Shown here: positions 38,756-47,679 of the stretch, one piece after another | Numbering within the stretch: position 1 is the first letter of the stretch | How the letters are laid out: each line of letters starts with the position of its first letter | DNA from: Protostelium mycophagum | Lineage: Eukaryota; Evosea; Variosea; Protosteliida; Protosteliaceae | Assembly (NCBI GenBank): GCA_002081555.1 | Contig: MZNV01001896.1 | Coordinates: 1 to 47,679 of the forward strand | Direction: 5' to 3' | Length of the DNA stretch: 47,679 nucleotides | Made by a program: the position numbers and the translations under genes | Notes under the pieces: model-generated | Seen by the model: only the letters and a program-made list of their open reading frames with translations | What the model was told of the DNA's origin: nothing | Databases searched by the model: none

Positions 38756-39708
38756 ATGACAACACCAGAGAAGGTGTGTTTGTGATCTTAGATTCAGATA
38801 TGCTGATAAAGTCAAGTTTGTGACGGGAGGAACGACATCGATCAAATCAGGTTTCCTCCAAAAAAGGGGAGAAATTAACAAGGCTTGGAAGCTGAGATGG
38901 TGAGCTCGTCGCAAAGATCACCTCTTCGCAATTGAGTTTGGTTAGGTTTCAATTGCACAATGATAAGTTGTATTACTACAGAGATTATTCGCCACAAGCA
39001 AAACCAATCTCTCACATCTCGCTAGATCAGTCCATCGCGAGAGTGAGCTTGGAGCCATTTTTAAAATTAAATTGTCCAGGTATGCACTGAGAAAACAGGA
39101 AAAGATAATTGTTTCGAGATTGTCACCAGACAGAGAGTCTATCAACTTGCTGCCAAAACAGCAGCAGATATGCAGGTAATTACGCAGTTGCTCAAATCAT
39201 CCAATCAACATTAATGAACAGGAGTGGATGAAACTCTTGTCAGCTCACACAGTCCTTCATACGGAAAATGACATGATCAATCTTGCAGAAGAATTAATTT
39301 CCAAAGCAACATTAGATCAACACGTTTCACTCAATCAAGGAGATCAGATCCTAATACAAGCGTGAGTCGTCAGTTGTTTTGCATTCTCAAAGTGAATACG
39401 ATCCATAACAAACACAGGTTTGAGAGACGACGCGAAAAACTCCAATTACAACAAGAATTATCACGTTTCTCGACAATGCAGGGCGCAGATCATCTCAGCA
39501 AACCAAACAGAACATCCACAAACATCAAGATACCTATTGATTCAGATGAAGAAGACGAAGGTATCCTTCATTAATTCTGAAAGGTAAATCTAACCAATGT
39601 ACAGGTGCTGCAACACAAGCTGTTCTTCATGAGGATCTGCAGCCTCCGAAGGTAGTAAATGGTGAAGCAAACAGTTCTTCAGAAGATACAGAAAGCGATG
39701 AGGACTGA
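38756..39708 (+). CDS. PH-domain protein
   Basis: Probable phosphoinositide-binding adaptor. ATG 38756 codes MTTPEK, then after an intron YADKVKFVTGGTTSIKSGFL. The PH domain follows: GFLQKRGEINKAWKLRWFQL, NDKLYYYRDYSPQAKPISHI, ISLDQSIARVSLEPF, CFEIVTRQRVYQLAAKTAAD and MQEWMKLLSAHTVLHTEND, with the invariant C-terminal Trp present. KxnKxR-type basic residues in beta1-beta2 (Q-K-R-G...K-L-R) suggest lipid binding. The C-terminal part is a short coiled coil (RRREKLQLQQELSRF) and a polar acidic tail (IPIDSDEEDE ... SSSEDTESDED). TGA at 39706. It lies 144 nt after the myotubularin-FYVE stop on the same strand and converges on the RhoGEF. I cannot assign it to a named PH family. Confidence 0.8.
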
Positions 39709-39762
39709 GATTGTATATAAATGTTAAACTGTAAGCCAAAAATGAATATTTAACAGCGATTT

Positions 39763-42500
39763 TTATTCATCAGCAGCAGAGTTTAATTTCCTATTTGTCT
39801 TTAAGACATTCCCAATAGAATCTCCGTCCTTTTCATCTCTGACTTTCACAAAATTTTCATGCCATTTTTTGGTATCTTCCACCGTTGTAGATCGAAACAT
39901 GTATTTCTTCCTGGAAATTTCTATATGTACAAATGAGTGTGGGACACTGACAGGTGCGCGCCAAGGTAATACGATCAGCTGTCCCTCTATCCCAATCGTC
40001 TCCTTCACGTGATATAATTCCGCTGCTGGTTCTCCATTCTGCAATATTCATTTTCTGATGAAGAAGTTGGAATAAATGTGTAAGACAATACCTCAGGGGG
40101 AGGATCTGATTTGCATAGCAATAATAAGTTGTTAAATAAGAAGGCGTACCGCTCTTTCTCTGAACGGCTGGATGTAGTGATCAATATTCCTTCAGCAATA
40201 TATTTCCGATTTGACAGCCACTAGAAGAAATTTAGGTCTATAATTAAGAGTGAAATATCCTTGAAATGATTGAAATAAAAGAACTGACCAAGCTCTGTGC
40301 TACTTTTTCGCCCAATTTGTGCACCACTTTGAGGATTTGATCGGAATTTCTCTTTTGTTCATTAATGTACAACATGATGTCCTCTATTTTGATAAGTGCT
40401 GCCTTGATATTGTTATAATCTGGATGCTCTCCATCCGTCTTTTTCAGCAGATCGCGTAGCAGCATCTCATAACGGGGTATCCGTTGAATGGGCCCGAGTA
40501 GAAATGTTTGCAAGTCTGAATGGTGACATTCTGGCTGTGCTTCCCTCGCCTATACAATTTCACAAAAAAGATAGTTGTGATAATATATGATGATAATAAT
40601 GACCTGTACAAATGCCTTGAACTCTGGTATTCTCATGTTCTGTTGCAGTGTTGCGAGTGCAGTGTTATAATTATTAATGTAATGCCTATACCGCACCAAA
40701 AAATCGGTCTATAACGACATCAGCTTCCGGAAGTAATATGAATGGAAGTAATATGAATGACATACCTGATCTATAAACAGATCACCTATTTTTCTCTCAG
40801 CGGACCAGGAGCCAACTCTCTCTTCGAGGCCCTTCAGTAATAATTCGTGATTTGTCAATAAAACATCAACCTTTAAATTTTAGAATCATTCTGAGGACAA
40901 GATATTGTTGAATATTTAATATCTCCTCCTCTATAGCGATTTTTACCTATGAATCGAACGAACTCTTTCTTTGGAATTTGCAAAAGAAAAAAAAAGTGAA
41001 AATAAACCTTTCCAAAAATTCTGTGTATAGAATCCGCTCCTAAACCCGCATTTGCCCAAAGCCTCGTAAGCGGCGCGTAAAAACTCTGCATCGTATCAAT
41101 ATGATAATAAATACCATATATATATTAAATAATAATGGATACCATATATATCAAATAATAGAATACATACATTAACTACAACACTCAGGGCGGTGACATA
41201 ACTCTTCTCTGTGCTAAGAATTTCCTCCACAATATATTTTCTTTTTTTGAAACTTTCTTGTTCTAATTTATCTTTTTGAGGGTCCTCTTGTGCAATTTTG
41301 GCGAGCACTTTCTTGGTCCTTGCTTCTTCACCTAGAGAAATCAATTTACATTTCAACATATACATCAAGAGGATAACCTTGAGTAGGCTTAGTCAAGGTA
41401 GCTAGGCGATGTAGATTAGACCAATTGAATGCGCCGCCTTCCGGTTCTGGTTGATTTTTTTTCTTCATGTTGGGCGATTTTCTGGGTGATTTTGGCTGTG
41501 GAGATACCGTAATTTCCTGACAATTGTCAGTGTTATTCTAAAGGAGGGAAGAAGACATACTTCATTGTGATCCTCTGCTTCTTGCTTAACAAGAGATCCG
41601 TCCATAGACTCGGCACGCGATCGAGAAGTAGTAGATGACACCTCCTCCACGATGAGGCAGGGTAATATCCCATATGACGTGGCGGGTGACCTTGGACATT
41701 TTTCAGAAATTGTTTTGTTGTTTTATTGATTCTATTTAAAGGTTTTTGGAAGATCTTCAACGATATGATGTGATGTAGATTACCTGCCAGCATCGGAATT
41801 CCGGCGTAGATAGGCGCGACGTGAATTTGGAGACATCTCTGTTGTGGAGTCCTCAGATTTCAAAGCTTCTGTCTTCGGATTCTCCTTAGGAGAAAAGGAG
41901 TTTCCATTATCCATGGGTCTGGGGGATCTTGCAGGTATCGGGGGTGGAAGGGAGGGGGAGGGAGAGGGGGGGGAGGCACTCCCACTACCGAGACTGAGTT
42001 TGTGATTACTCGATTGATCGACGTTCTGTGCGTCGACATCTTCCTTCTGTTCAGCTGAGATGACTTTGAGATTTGAAGTATGAAGAATTGGTGAACGATC
42101 TGAGGGGCGCTGAGGGAGAGGGGGTGGGATGTTGGTTGGATTTGTGATATTATTCAGAGTCGCTTCTACCATAAGGGGCGAAGATGGTGCGCTACTGAAG
42201 GATTGAGTCTTTATAAGCTGAACAAGGCAGCTTATTTCGTAAATTTTTGCAGCATAATGAAAAATCACACACTGCGAATCGTTGATGATCAACATTGCTC
42301 TTTACCTCTTATCCTCTTTGTTCTGTTGATCTCCCTCCTCTATATTCAGTCACTCAGTAAACAGCCAAAAGTTTCAGTAGTTTTCGACAGAGATGTATGA
42401 TATGGTGTCACTTGTGATGTTTACCTTTCCTGGGTGACTTTTTGACTGTTTTCTTCTTTGTTGGCTTTGTCAACGATGCATGAAGGGAGCTCCAATCCAT
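39763..42500 (-). CDS. DH-PH Rho guanine nucleotide exchange factor
   Basis: Activates Rho-family GTPases. ATG 42500 starts MDWSSLHASLTKPTKKKTVK. The N-terminal third is Pro/Ser-rich (PPLPQRPSDRSP; PSPSPSLPPPIPARSPRP), likely an SH3-ligand region. A linker contains FNWSNLHRLATLTKPTQG. The DH domain comprises KRKYIVEEILSTEKSYVTAL (conserved region 1), FYAPLTRLWANAGL, NYNTALATLQQNMRIPEFKA, and LQTFLLGPIQRIPRYEMLLR (conserved region 3, the GEF signature) with LLKKTDGEHPDYNNIKAAL. A PH domain follows: KYIAEGILITTSSRSEKERY, AFLFNNLLLLCKSDPP and KKYMFRSTTVEDTKKWHENF. The stop is at 39763. Introns contain short exact tandem duplications (40729-40758, about 41110-41163). The neighbouring PH and myotubularin genes also relate to membrane signalling. 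Confidence 0.88.
40729..40758. repeat. 15-nt tandem duplication in RhoGEF intron
   Basis: Two exact, adjacent copies of GGAAGTAATATGAAT. The array lies entirely within an intron on the minus strand, so coding sequence is unaffected. Confidence 0.85.
41110..41163. repeat. Imperfect ~27-nt tandem duplication in RhoGEF intron
   Basis: Two adjacent copies built on ATACCATATATAT...AAATAATA, differing by a small indel and a few substitutions. AT-rich, intronic. Confidence 0.6.
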
Positions 42501-42742
42501 GGTTCTAAGCTGATCAGTATATTGATATCCTATGTCCTCTTCGAACTATGATCCTGGAAACAAGTCACCCACACGTGTTAGTCTCCAATGTATGGCGCTC
42601 CTCTATGCGGACAGAAATGATATTACCTCGTTGTTTTCTGACATTGTGTTGCAATTTACGCAGGAGTGTTCTTTGAAAATCTGTTCAAGTGACACCTACG
42701 TCACCTTCGTCACAGAACAGAGACGATGACAAAACACAATGT

Positions 42743-43835
42743 TTATTCTTCCATTGGAAGGGGGATATTATTTAATTCCTTCTTAAGATCTTCCAAAGCC
42801 TTCTCCATCTTGGCTTTGTTGGTTTCAGTTGATTGAGCAACCCAACTCTCCACTTGTCTAACTAATCTCCTCTTCTGAAGTCTAAAGTGAGTGTACACAA
42901 CCTGTATATCTTATTCTGTTGATCATATTTAGGATGACTATCACCTCCTCAAATCCTCCAGGAGGATTTCTGAGGTGTGCAATCATGGCATGACGTACAG
43001 TTGCGAGACGCAATGGCTCATTATATTCAAATGATCTTGATTCTCCTTCTTTTGTTCCTCTCTGCGCACGTCAATAACTATCATTCTCTCCTATATCACT
43101 AAACCTGTGCTTCATAAGCTGGCTCGTTGTAGTACGGTTCATCCAATAATATCAGTGCTTGTATGGAGACTAGAACTTGGTGTAGGTTAGATGTCACTGG
43201 GTTCCATTTTGATGTTGTGTCGCGACCCCCGTGCCATGTTCCAAGAAGGCTGAGACATACTTTTCCATCATTATACTAATTTCTCTCAGTTAAACAAGGT
43301 ATAAAAAAATAGTTAAATGTATGAATATAGTTGAACAAGGTATAAATATATGAATATATCTCACCAAATTTGGGTTGAATCTGACCGTTCCATTTCCAGT
43401 AGTCTCCAAATTAATCAACAATGGGTCGTGAGGATAGTTTGGTGGGAAAAACACGTGGAACTCGAACAATCCCCCGGAGTAAGGTGTTCCCTCCGGGCCC
43501 ACAATGATAGCCTTCATGGCGTCTACTCTCTCTTCGTCTGAACGAACAAAGATGGATGACCCCAGGGATACTGATGTAGATTAGATAGGATGACATAATA
43601 TAATGATATGTAATAATATAATACCAGGTAAACTCTCATCCAACATCCCCATCTCCTTCATCAATCTCTCCATCTTACTCTTGGAGGCCGATCCGCTACT
43701 CTCTATCTGTGATGCATAATGGTGCTTATATTTTCCTTGATCACTCATTGGGCATGAATCAAAGACATATCCTCTCATCTCCTCCACATATCTTTGTTCA
43801 GTGATCTCCTCAATATTATTCTCCAGTTCCATCAT
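42743..43835 (-). CDS. BIRC6-type ubiquitin-conjugating (UBC) domain; separate gene or C-terminus of the UFD2-core gene
   Basis: E2 domain most like the C-terminal UBC of BIRC6. From ATG 43835: [40 protein letters not shown] and [20 protein letters not shown], paralleling BIRC6 TSLPLSYSSSVFVRCDEER. The catalytic part is intact: [40 protein letters not shown], then [15 protein letters not shown] with the active-site Cys, [38 protein letters not shown] and [20 protein letters not shown]. It ends [12 protein letters not shown] at 42743. Only 39 nt separate this ATG from the UFD2-core stop on the same strand. The reading frame can be joined through a short GT..AG intron, so the two are probably one protein (see the UFD2-core entry). 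Confidence 0.85.
43289..43358. repeat. Imperfect tandem duplication in UBC-gene intron
   Basis: GTTAAACAAGGTATAAA and GTTGAACAAGGTATAAA start two adjacent units, each ending in ATGAATATA; the first has a 12-nt insertion relative to the second. Intronic. Confidence 0.6.
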
Positions 43836-43874
43836 TCCAGTGGGCTATGTACTGTGATTATGATATCATCCTAT

Positions 43875-46800
43875 CTACTCCACCTCTGCTTCCTCCTTCC
43901 CACTCTGAGATCTAACAAAGTGATCTAGCCTTTCCAATTCTTCATTGTTGAGAAGTCCCTGTCTTGCTAAAATGGAAGATGCCTCCGCCATTGTAGAGGT
44001 AGAGAAATCACCATCTGTGGTGATAGAGGTGATGAATTGGGGTTCATCCAAATAAGATACTGTTATAGTAGATATCTTCCGCAATAGTTCTTTCGGGTAG
44101 AACTGATACTTGTCCATATTTTTTACTTTTAAATTCTGGCGTTTGGAACCACACTGAATAATCATATCAATATCGCGTCACTAGAAATATATTCACTGAC
44201 GACTCACCAGAACATCAAAGAAATGATTGAGGAAACCAGCGAATACTGGTAGAACAGAATTTTCCATGAATGCCTTCTTCAAGTTGACATTCTGAACCAT
44301 CTTGAGTGCAAAGTCGAGATTTGTGATGGCCATCCCCATGAATCCCTTTGATGTCTTCTGTTGGGATTTGTAGTAATCCATTCTCTCCTTCTTAATGAGG
44401 GGATCCTGTACTATTGAATATGATATCAGTGTATAGTAACAAGCACCTGCTTATCCCATTCTATTGCGTCATCTAATGCGATCTCCAACTGTTTGATATC
44501 CATGATTCTTCCCAAAGCATCATCTAGATGGTGCATACTATCCTGCAATAGTATCCGTACCATCTTATGGAATCCACTGCTATCAATGTGCCCCAAGAAA
44601 TCAGAGGAGAATAGAGGATTACTCCACAATTCATCAAATATTCTGGATACTCCAAGTCGAGTACCGTATTTGCTGAAGCTGGTCTCTTTGTCCACATCTA
44701 GCCCTTCCACCACGTCCACGTCGTTGTATATCTGTATCAATCCTATTCCTATCATTCTTTATAGTCATCTATCCCTTACCTGGAGTGCTGCGATTCAACC
44801 ATTTGCTGGATGATAGACCAAAGGATATGTTCTGCCCTATGTACAATCGGTATTGGTATATTGATCCTTTCTTACCGTGTGGTCCAGATTTCTGTGAGAA
44901 TAGATCTCCCAAATATCCGATTAATTTAGACCGGACCAGGGATGATTTCACCAATTTATTTCCAGCGTTTAATAAAGTGACACACCAATCCACAGAATCT
45001 GTTGTATTTAATATTTATAGAATAATAATATTAATCGTACCTGGTAAAAATCCCGGGTCCAGGAATAATTTTTCGGGGTTCATTCTTACAATAAAGTCTA
45101 GAATTTCTGAGATGTCCCTGACGAAGAACTCGGGCATATTACTGAAATGGAATTCCGGGTTAGTGCCGGAGGCGAGATGAGCCATATAAGCGAACGAGAA
45201 GCGAGCGAATCCCAAAAAAAGTTGGAGGAGCTCTGGGGATCGAACCGTGGTGTCCATGCCTTCCAAGAGTTGATTGAAATGTTCTGCACTGGAGGCCATC
45301 TTCGAGGCTTCTGGATCCTCACGCCAATTTTCCCCAACAATAGCCTTACGCTGTTTCCAAAAATCTAAACACTGATGGTAACTCTTCTGGTACTCCGTGA
45401 ATCGTTCAATCACGGTGATCAATCCGATGTGGAGACTATTGAATCTGTGTTTTTATGACTACACAATTGTAGATCAGATCATTCTCACGTGATGAAGAAT
45501 ATCTCAGTGATAAAATTGAATTCCGTGTTGGTATTATCTACACGAGGGCCATGATATTCACATAATTTACTTTTCTTGCTCCAATCGAATCTAGGTGAGA
45601 ACTTGAGTCAGTCAATAAATATGTATAACATGTGATACTATGATAACATGTGATATGTGAGATACATACATAACAGTAATTAGGATTTACAATCTTGTAT
45701 TTCTCTGCGGAGAGGGGAGTGAAGGGTTGGCAGAAACGGAATAATAATAGGACTAAATTGACGATAAATCCATCTGATGCTAAGAATAATTGTGTCTCCA
45801 TGAAGAGTGGATCAGAAAGTGACACTCCATATCTCGCATCATTCAGTTGTAGAATAGTAGAGATCCACCGGAGTCCATTCTCTCTACATTCTTTGTCCAA
45901 GAACACCTTCTTTAATATCGCATGAGCACAAGATATTGTCTTTTCGTGAGTGCTCCTATAGTGTTCCTGTATGATCAGATATCTGGTAGTGAATATCATC
46001 CATATCACCTGTATCTGTACAATCTCCGGGTGTGGTCTTCGGGGAAAATCGGTACCACTTGGTAGGAGAGTGGCATATTTGAATGCGTTATGATCAGTCT
46101 GAGTGATGATGGATGTCATAGACAGGAGAGAATTCAATGTACTCCGATTTTCTATTTCTCTTCCCGTGCCGCTCTCTGCATTCTGCTATGTGTGAATATA
46201 TTATTGTGAATATGATTATGGGTATATGACCTGTATCTCATTGGGCAATACTTGTTTTCCAAATATCTCCACTACTTTTGGTACACTCTCAAACAAATAA
46301 TAAACTCTGTTCATTGCCTTGATATGCCCCCCTTCCAATGCATTTTTTCCTACGATAAGGGATCTTAAAGCAAGGGAGGTGGTGGCTATGGCATGCCTTA
46401 TGATAGAAGCGTACTCTGATTCTGTACACTTTCCTTGTATTAAGGCAATGTATTCCTTCATATTCTCGTCTAATAGAGAATGCAACTCTGAGACGGCTGT
46501 TCCTCTTGTCGTTTCCCTCAATAAGATATCTTTGCCGATTAATACAGTCGCCTCCATAATATGTTGAAGCAGCTAAAATGGGTTAATATATTTATTTATA
46601 TCTACACTCTCTGGGCTTCTCTCACCTCTTCTCTGAAATTGTACAACTGGGGATCCAGAGTTGGTGGTTTATCATTGGTATTGGTGCGGGCAGCTCTTAT
46701 TTGGGCGAGGATCAGTATTGTTGTTGTATTTGTCTGCTTGGCCTTTTCCTCGGCGACTATCTTCAACATGGAGCGATCAATTCTTGGACGTGAAGGGGCT

Positions 46801-47184
46801 AAAGGAAGGTTGGCCACATCAGACGAGAAGAGGGTGAAAGATACCTGGGGTTGACGTCTGTATACCTGAAAAGGAGAACGGTCCATTAGAGGAGGGAACA
46901 CTGGCTCCAATATTGTTAATTATATTGCTGAAATCAAAGTTACTGGATGGTGAATTCTGGCCTGTTTGATATGAGTTACGAGGTGGGATGATTAGTGAAC
47001 CTGGTGCGAAGACAAAGGAAGAGGTGATATTGGAGACATCCGACAATTGTTGAGCTAAAGCAGGAAGATAGACCTTATCATTGCCGAATGAAGGTTCTAA
47101 CGTCACTCCAAAGAGGATTTGTATGGTATTATCCTCTATCTCGCGTTGTATTGGCGTTCGTATCGGAAACTTCAGAGATGCCAT
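43875..47184 (-). CDS. UFD2/UBE4 ubiquitin-elongating core without U-box
   Basis: Homologue of the Ufd2 core, the alpha-helical scaffold of E4 ubiquitin-chain elongation factors that work with CDC48/p97. ATG 47184: MASLKFPIRTPIQREIEDNT, YLPALAQQLSDVSN. Further exons: RVYYLFESVPKVVEIFGKQV, SLLSMTSIITQTDHNAFKYA, LRWISTILQLNDARYGVSLS, DFWKQRKAIVGENWREDPEA, MPEFFVRDISEILDFIVRMN, SLVRSKLIGYLGDLFSQKS, DELWSNPLFSSDFLGHIDSS and GFHKMVRILLQDSMHHLDDA. The final core motif CGSKRQNLKVKNMDKYQFYP matches Ufd2 GPKCSNLKVKNPEKYQFEP. The frame ends ...LDHFVRSQSGKEEAEVE with TAG at 43877-43875, exactly where other family members continue into the U-box. No U-box is found in the following DNA; a UBC domain follows instead. 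Confidence 0.88.
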
Positions 47185-47679
47185 GAAATTCGATTTTGTT
47201 TGGTCTTTTCTGTGCGCGTGCTACGTAAGTGATTCGTCACAAGGCACTCGGTTTACTTCATTGAAATAAAACGTTTTCAACCCCTCATAAAAAAAGAGGG
47301 TATTATAGTGCATTTATCTACAACTCACCACACACTAAATGCTTGCTTCCTATGATCTGTTTGTAAATTCTTTAGAAATGATTTGTAAGCTTTCATGCAC
47401 TCAGTATGCTTTATGCAGACTAGTTGGAAACCTCTATACACCACCTGCTTGATTGCTGAGCCATTTTCTGCTCAGAACATACTTTGTGTGCACCACCTCA
47501 TCACTTCTCAGCAGGCTATAGTCAGTCTCAACAGTTTATAGCAGGTCTCATCTAGTCTTTGCTAGTCTCAGCATACTAAAAAGCATGTGGGTGGGCCTTA
47601 TGTGTAGTGCTTCTCTTTGTCATGCTTTTAGCACAGGCTGTTTTGCGGAAATTTTTCGCTTTCACTTTCCAGAGACGTT
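47185..47679. other. Right-edge intergenic DNA
   Basis: 495 nt upstream of the UFD2-core gene, holding its promoter. A poly-A run (about 47287-47293) and a TATCTACAAC word (47317) lie in the first part. From about 47440 onward CTCAGCA/GCTGAG-like and TAGTCTCA-like words recur (near 47455, 47470, 47507, 47520, 47540, 47568), giving a weak, irregular repeat. I see no coding sequence. Confidence 0.3.

Noticed and set aside
41465-42400. Extra plus- and minus-strand frames over the Pro-rich part of the RhoGEF
   Set aside because: They come from low-complexity C/G-rich tracts and overlap better-supported exons.

Overview
The window is nuclear DNA from a compact, intron-rich unicellular eukaryote. 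Genes lie on both strands. Most introns are short (about 40-110 nt) with GT..AG ends. Neighbouring coding regions are usually 45-470 nt apart. TAA, TAG and TGA all act as stops, so the code looks standard. Head-to-head alpha/beta tubulin, a radial-spoke LRRC23 homologue and an LRR/coiled-coil protein point to an organism that builds flagella. A Zn2Cys6 transcription factor, a DH-PH RhoGEF, a myotubularin-FYVE phosphatase, Artemis and importin-9 fit an amorphean protist (amoebozoan or early opisthokont-like). I cannot name the species. No rRNA, tRNA, CRISPR array or viral element was recognised.

Layout. 0-1.55 kb: Zn2Cys6 regulator (minus, runs off the left edge). 1.9-7.2 kb: importin-9, with a piggyBac-type MITE in one intron. 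7.3-12.4 kb: PIF1 helicase with a long novel N-terminus. 12.4-14.5 kb (minus): a small acidic protein, then an Artemis/SNM1 nuclease. 14.7-16.7 kb: a zinc-finger/SAM/U-box E3 ligase. 16.8-18.3 kb (minus): an unknown protein. 18.4-20.3 kb: a secreted protein joining a His-Gly repeat, an LEA-like Ala-rich helical region and a glutaredoxin-like domain. 20.4-23.9 kb: divergent beta- and alpha-tubulin. 24.0-26.8 kb: WDR70. 27.1-29.9 kb: two unrecognised proteins, convergent. 30.3-34.9 kb: LRRC23 and an LRR/coiled-coil protein, convergent. 35.3-38.6 kb: myotubularin-FYVE. 38.8-39.7 kb: PH-domain protein. 39.8-42.5 kb (minus): DH-PH RhoGEF. 42.7-47.2 kb (minus): a BIRC6-type ubiquitin-conjugating domain directly behind a UFD2/UBE4 core that lacks its U-box.

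Themes. Neighbouring genes share broad functions: genome maintenance (PIF1, Artemis), cytoskeleton and axoneme (tubulins, LRRC23, LRR-coiled coil), phosphoinositide and Rho signalling (myotubularin-FYVE, PH, DH-PH), and ubiquitin (U-box E3, UFD2 core, UBC). The strongest candidate for something new is the apparent UFD2-core/E2 fusion, where an E2 domain takes the place of the U-box. Next is the secreted His-rich/LEA-like/glutaredoxin protein, whose ten exons are all multiples of three and joined by phase-0 introns. At nucleotide scale, TTGTAGAT and the palindrome GAAATTTC are far more common than composition predicts.

Gene models were spliced by eye. Family assignments come from remembered conserved motifs, not from a search.
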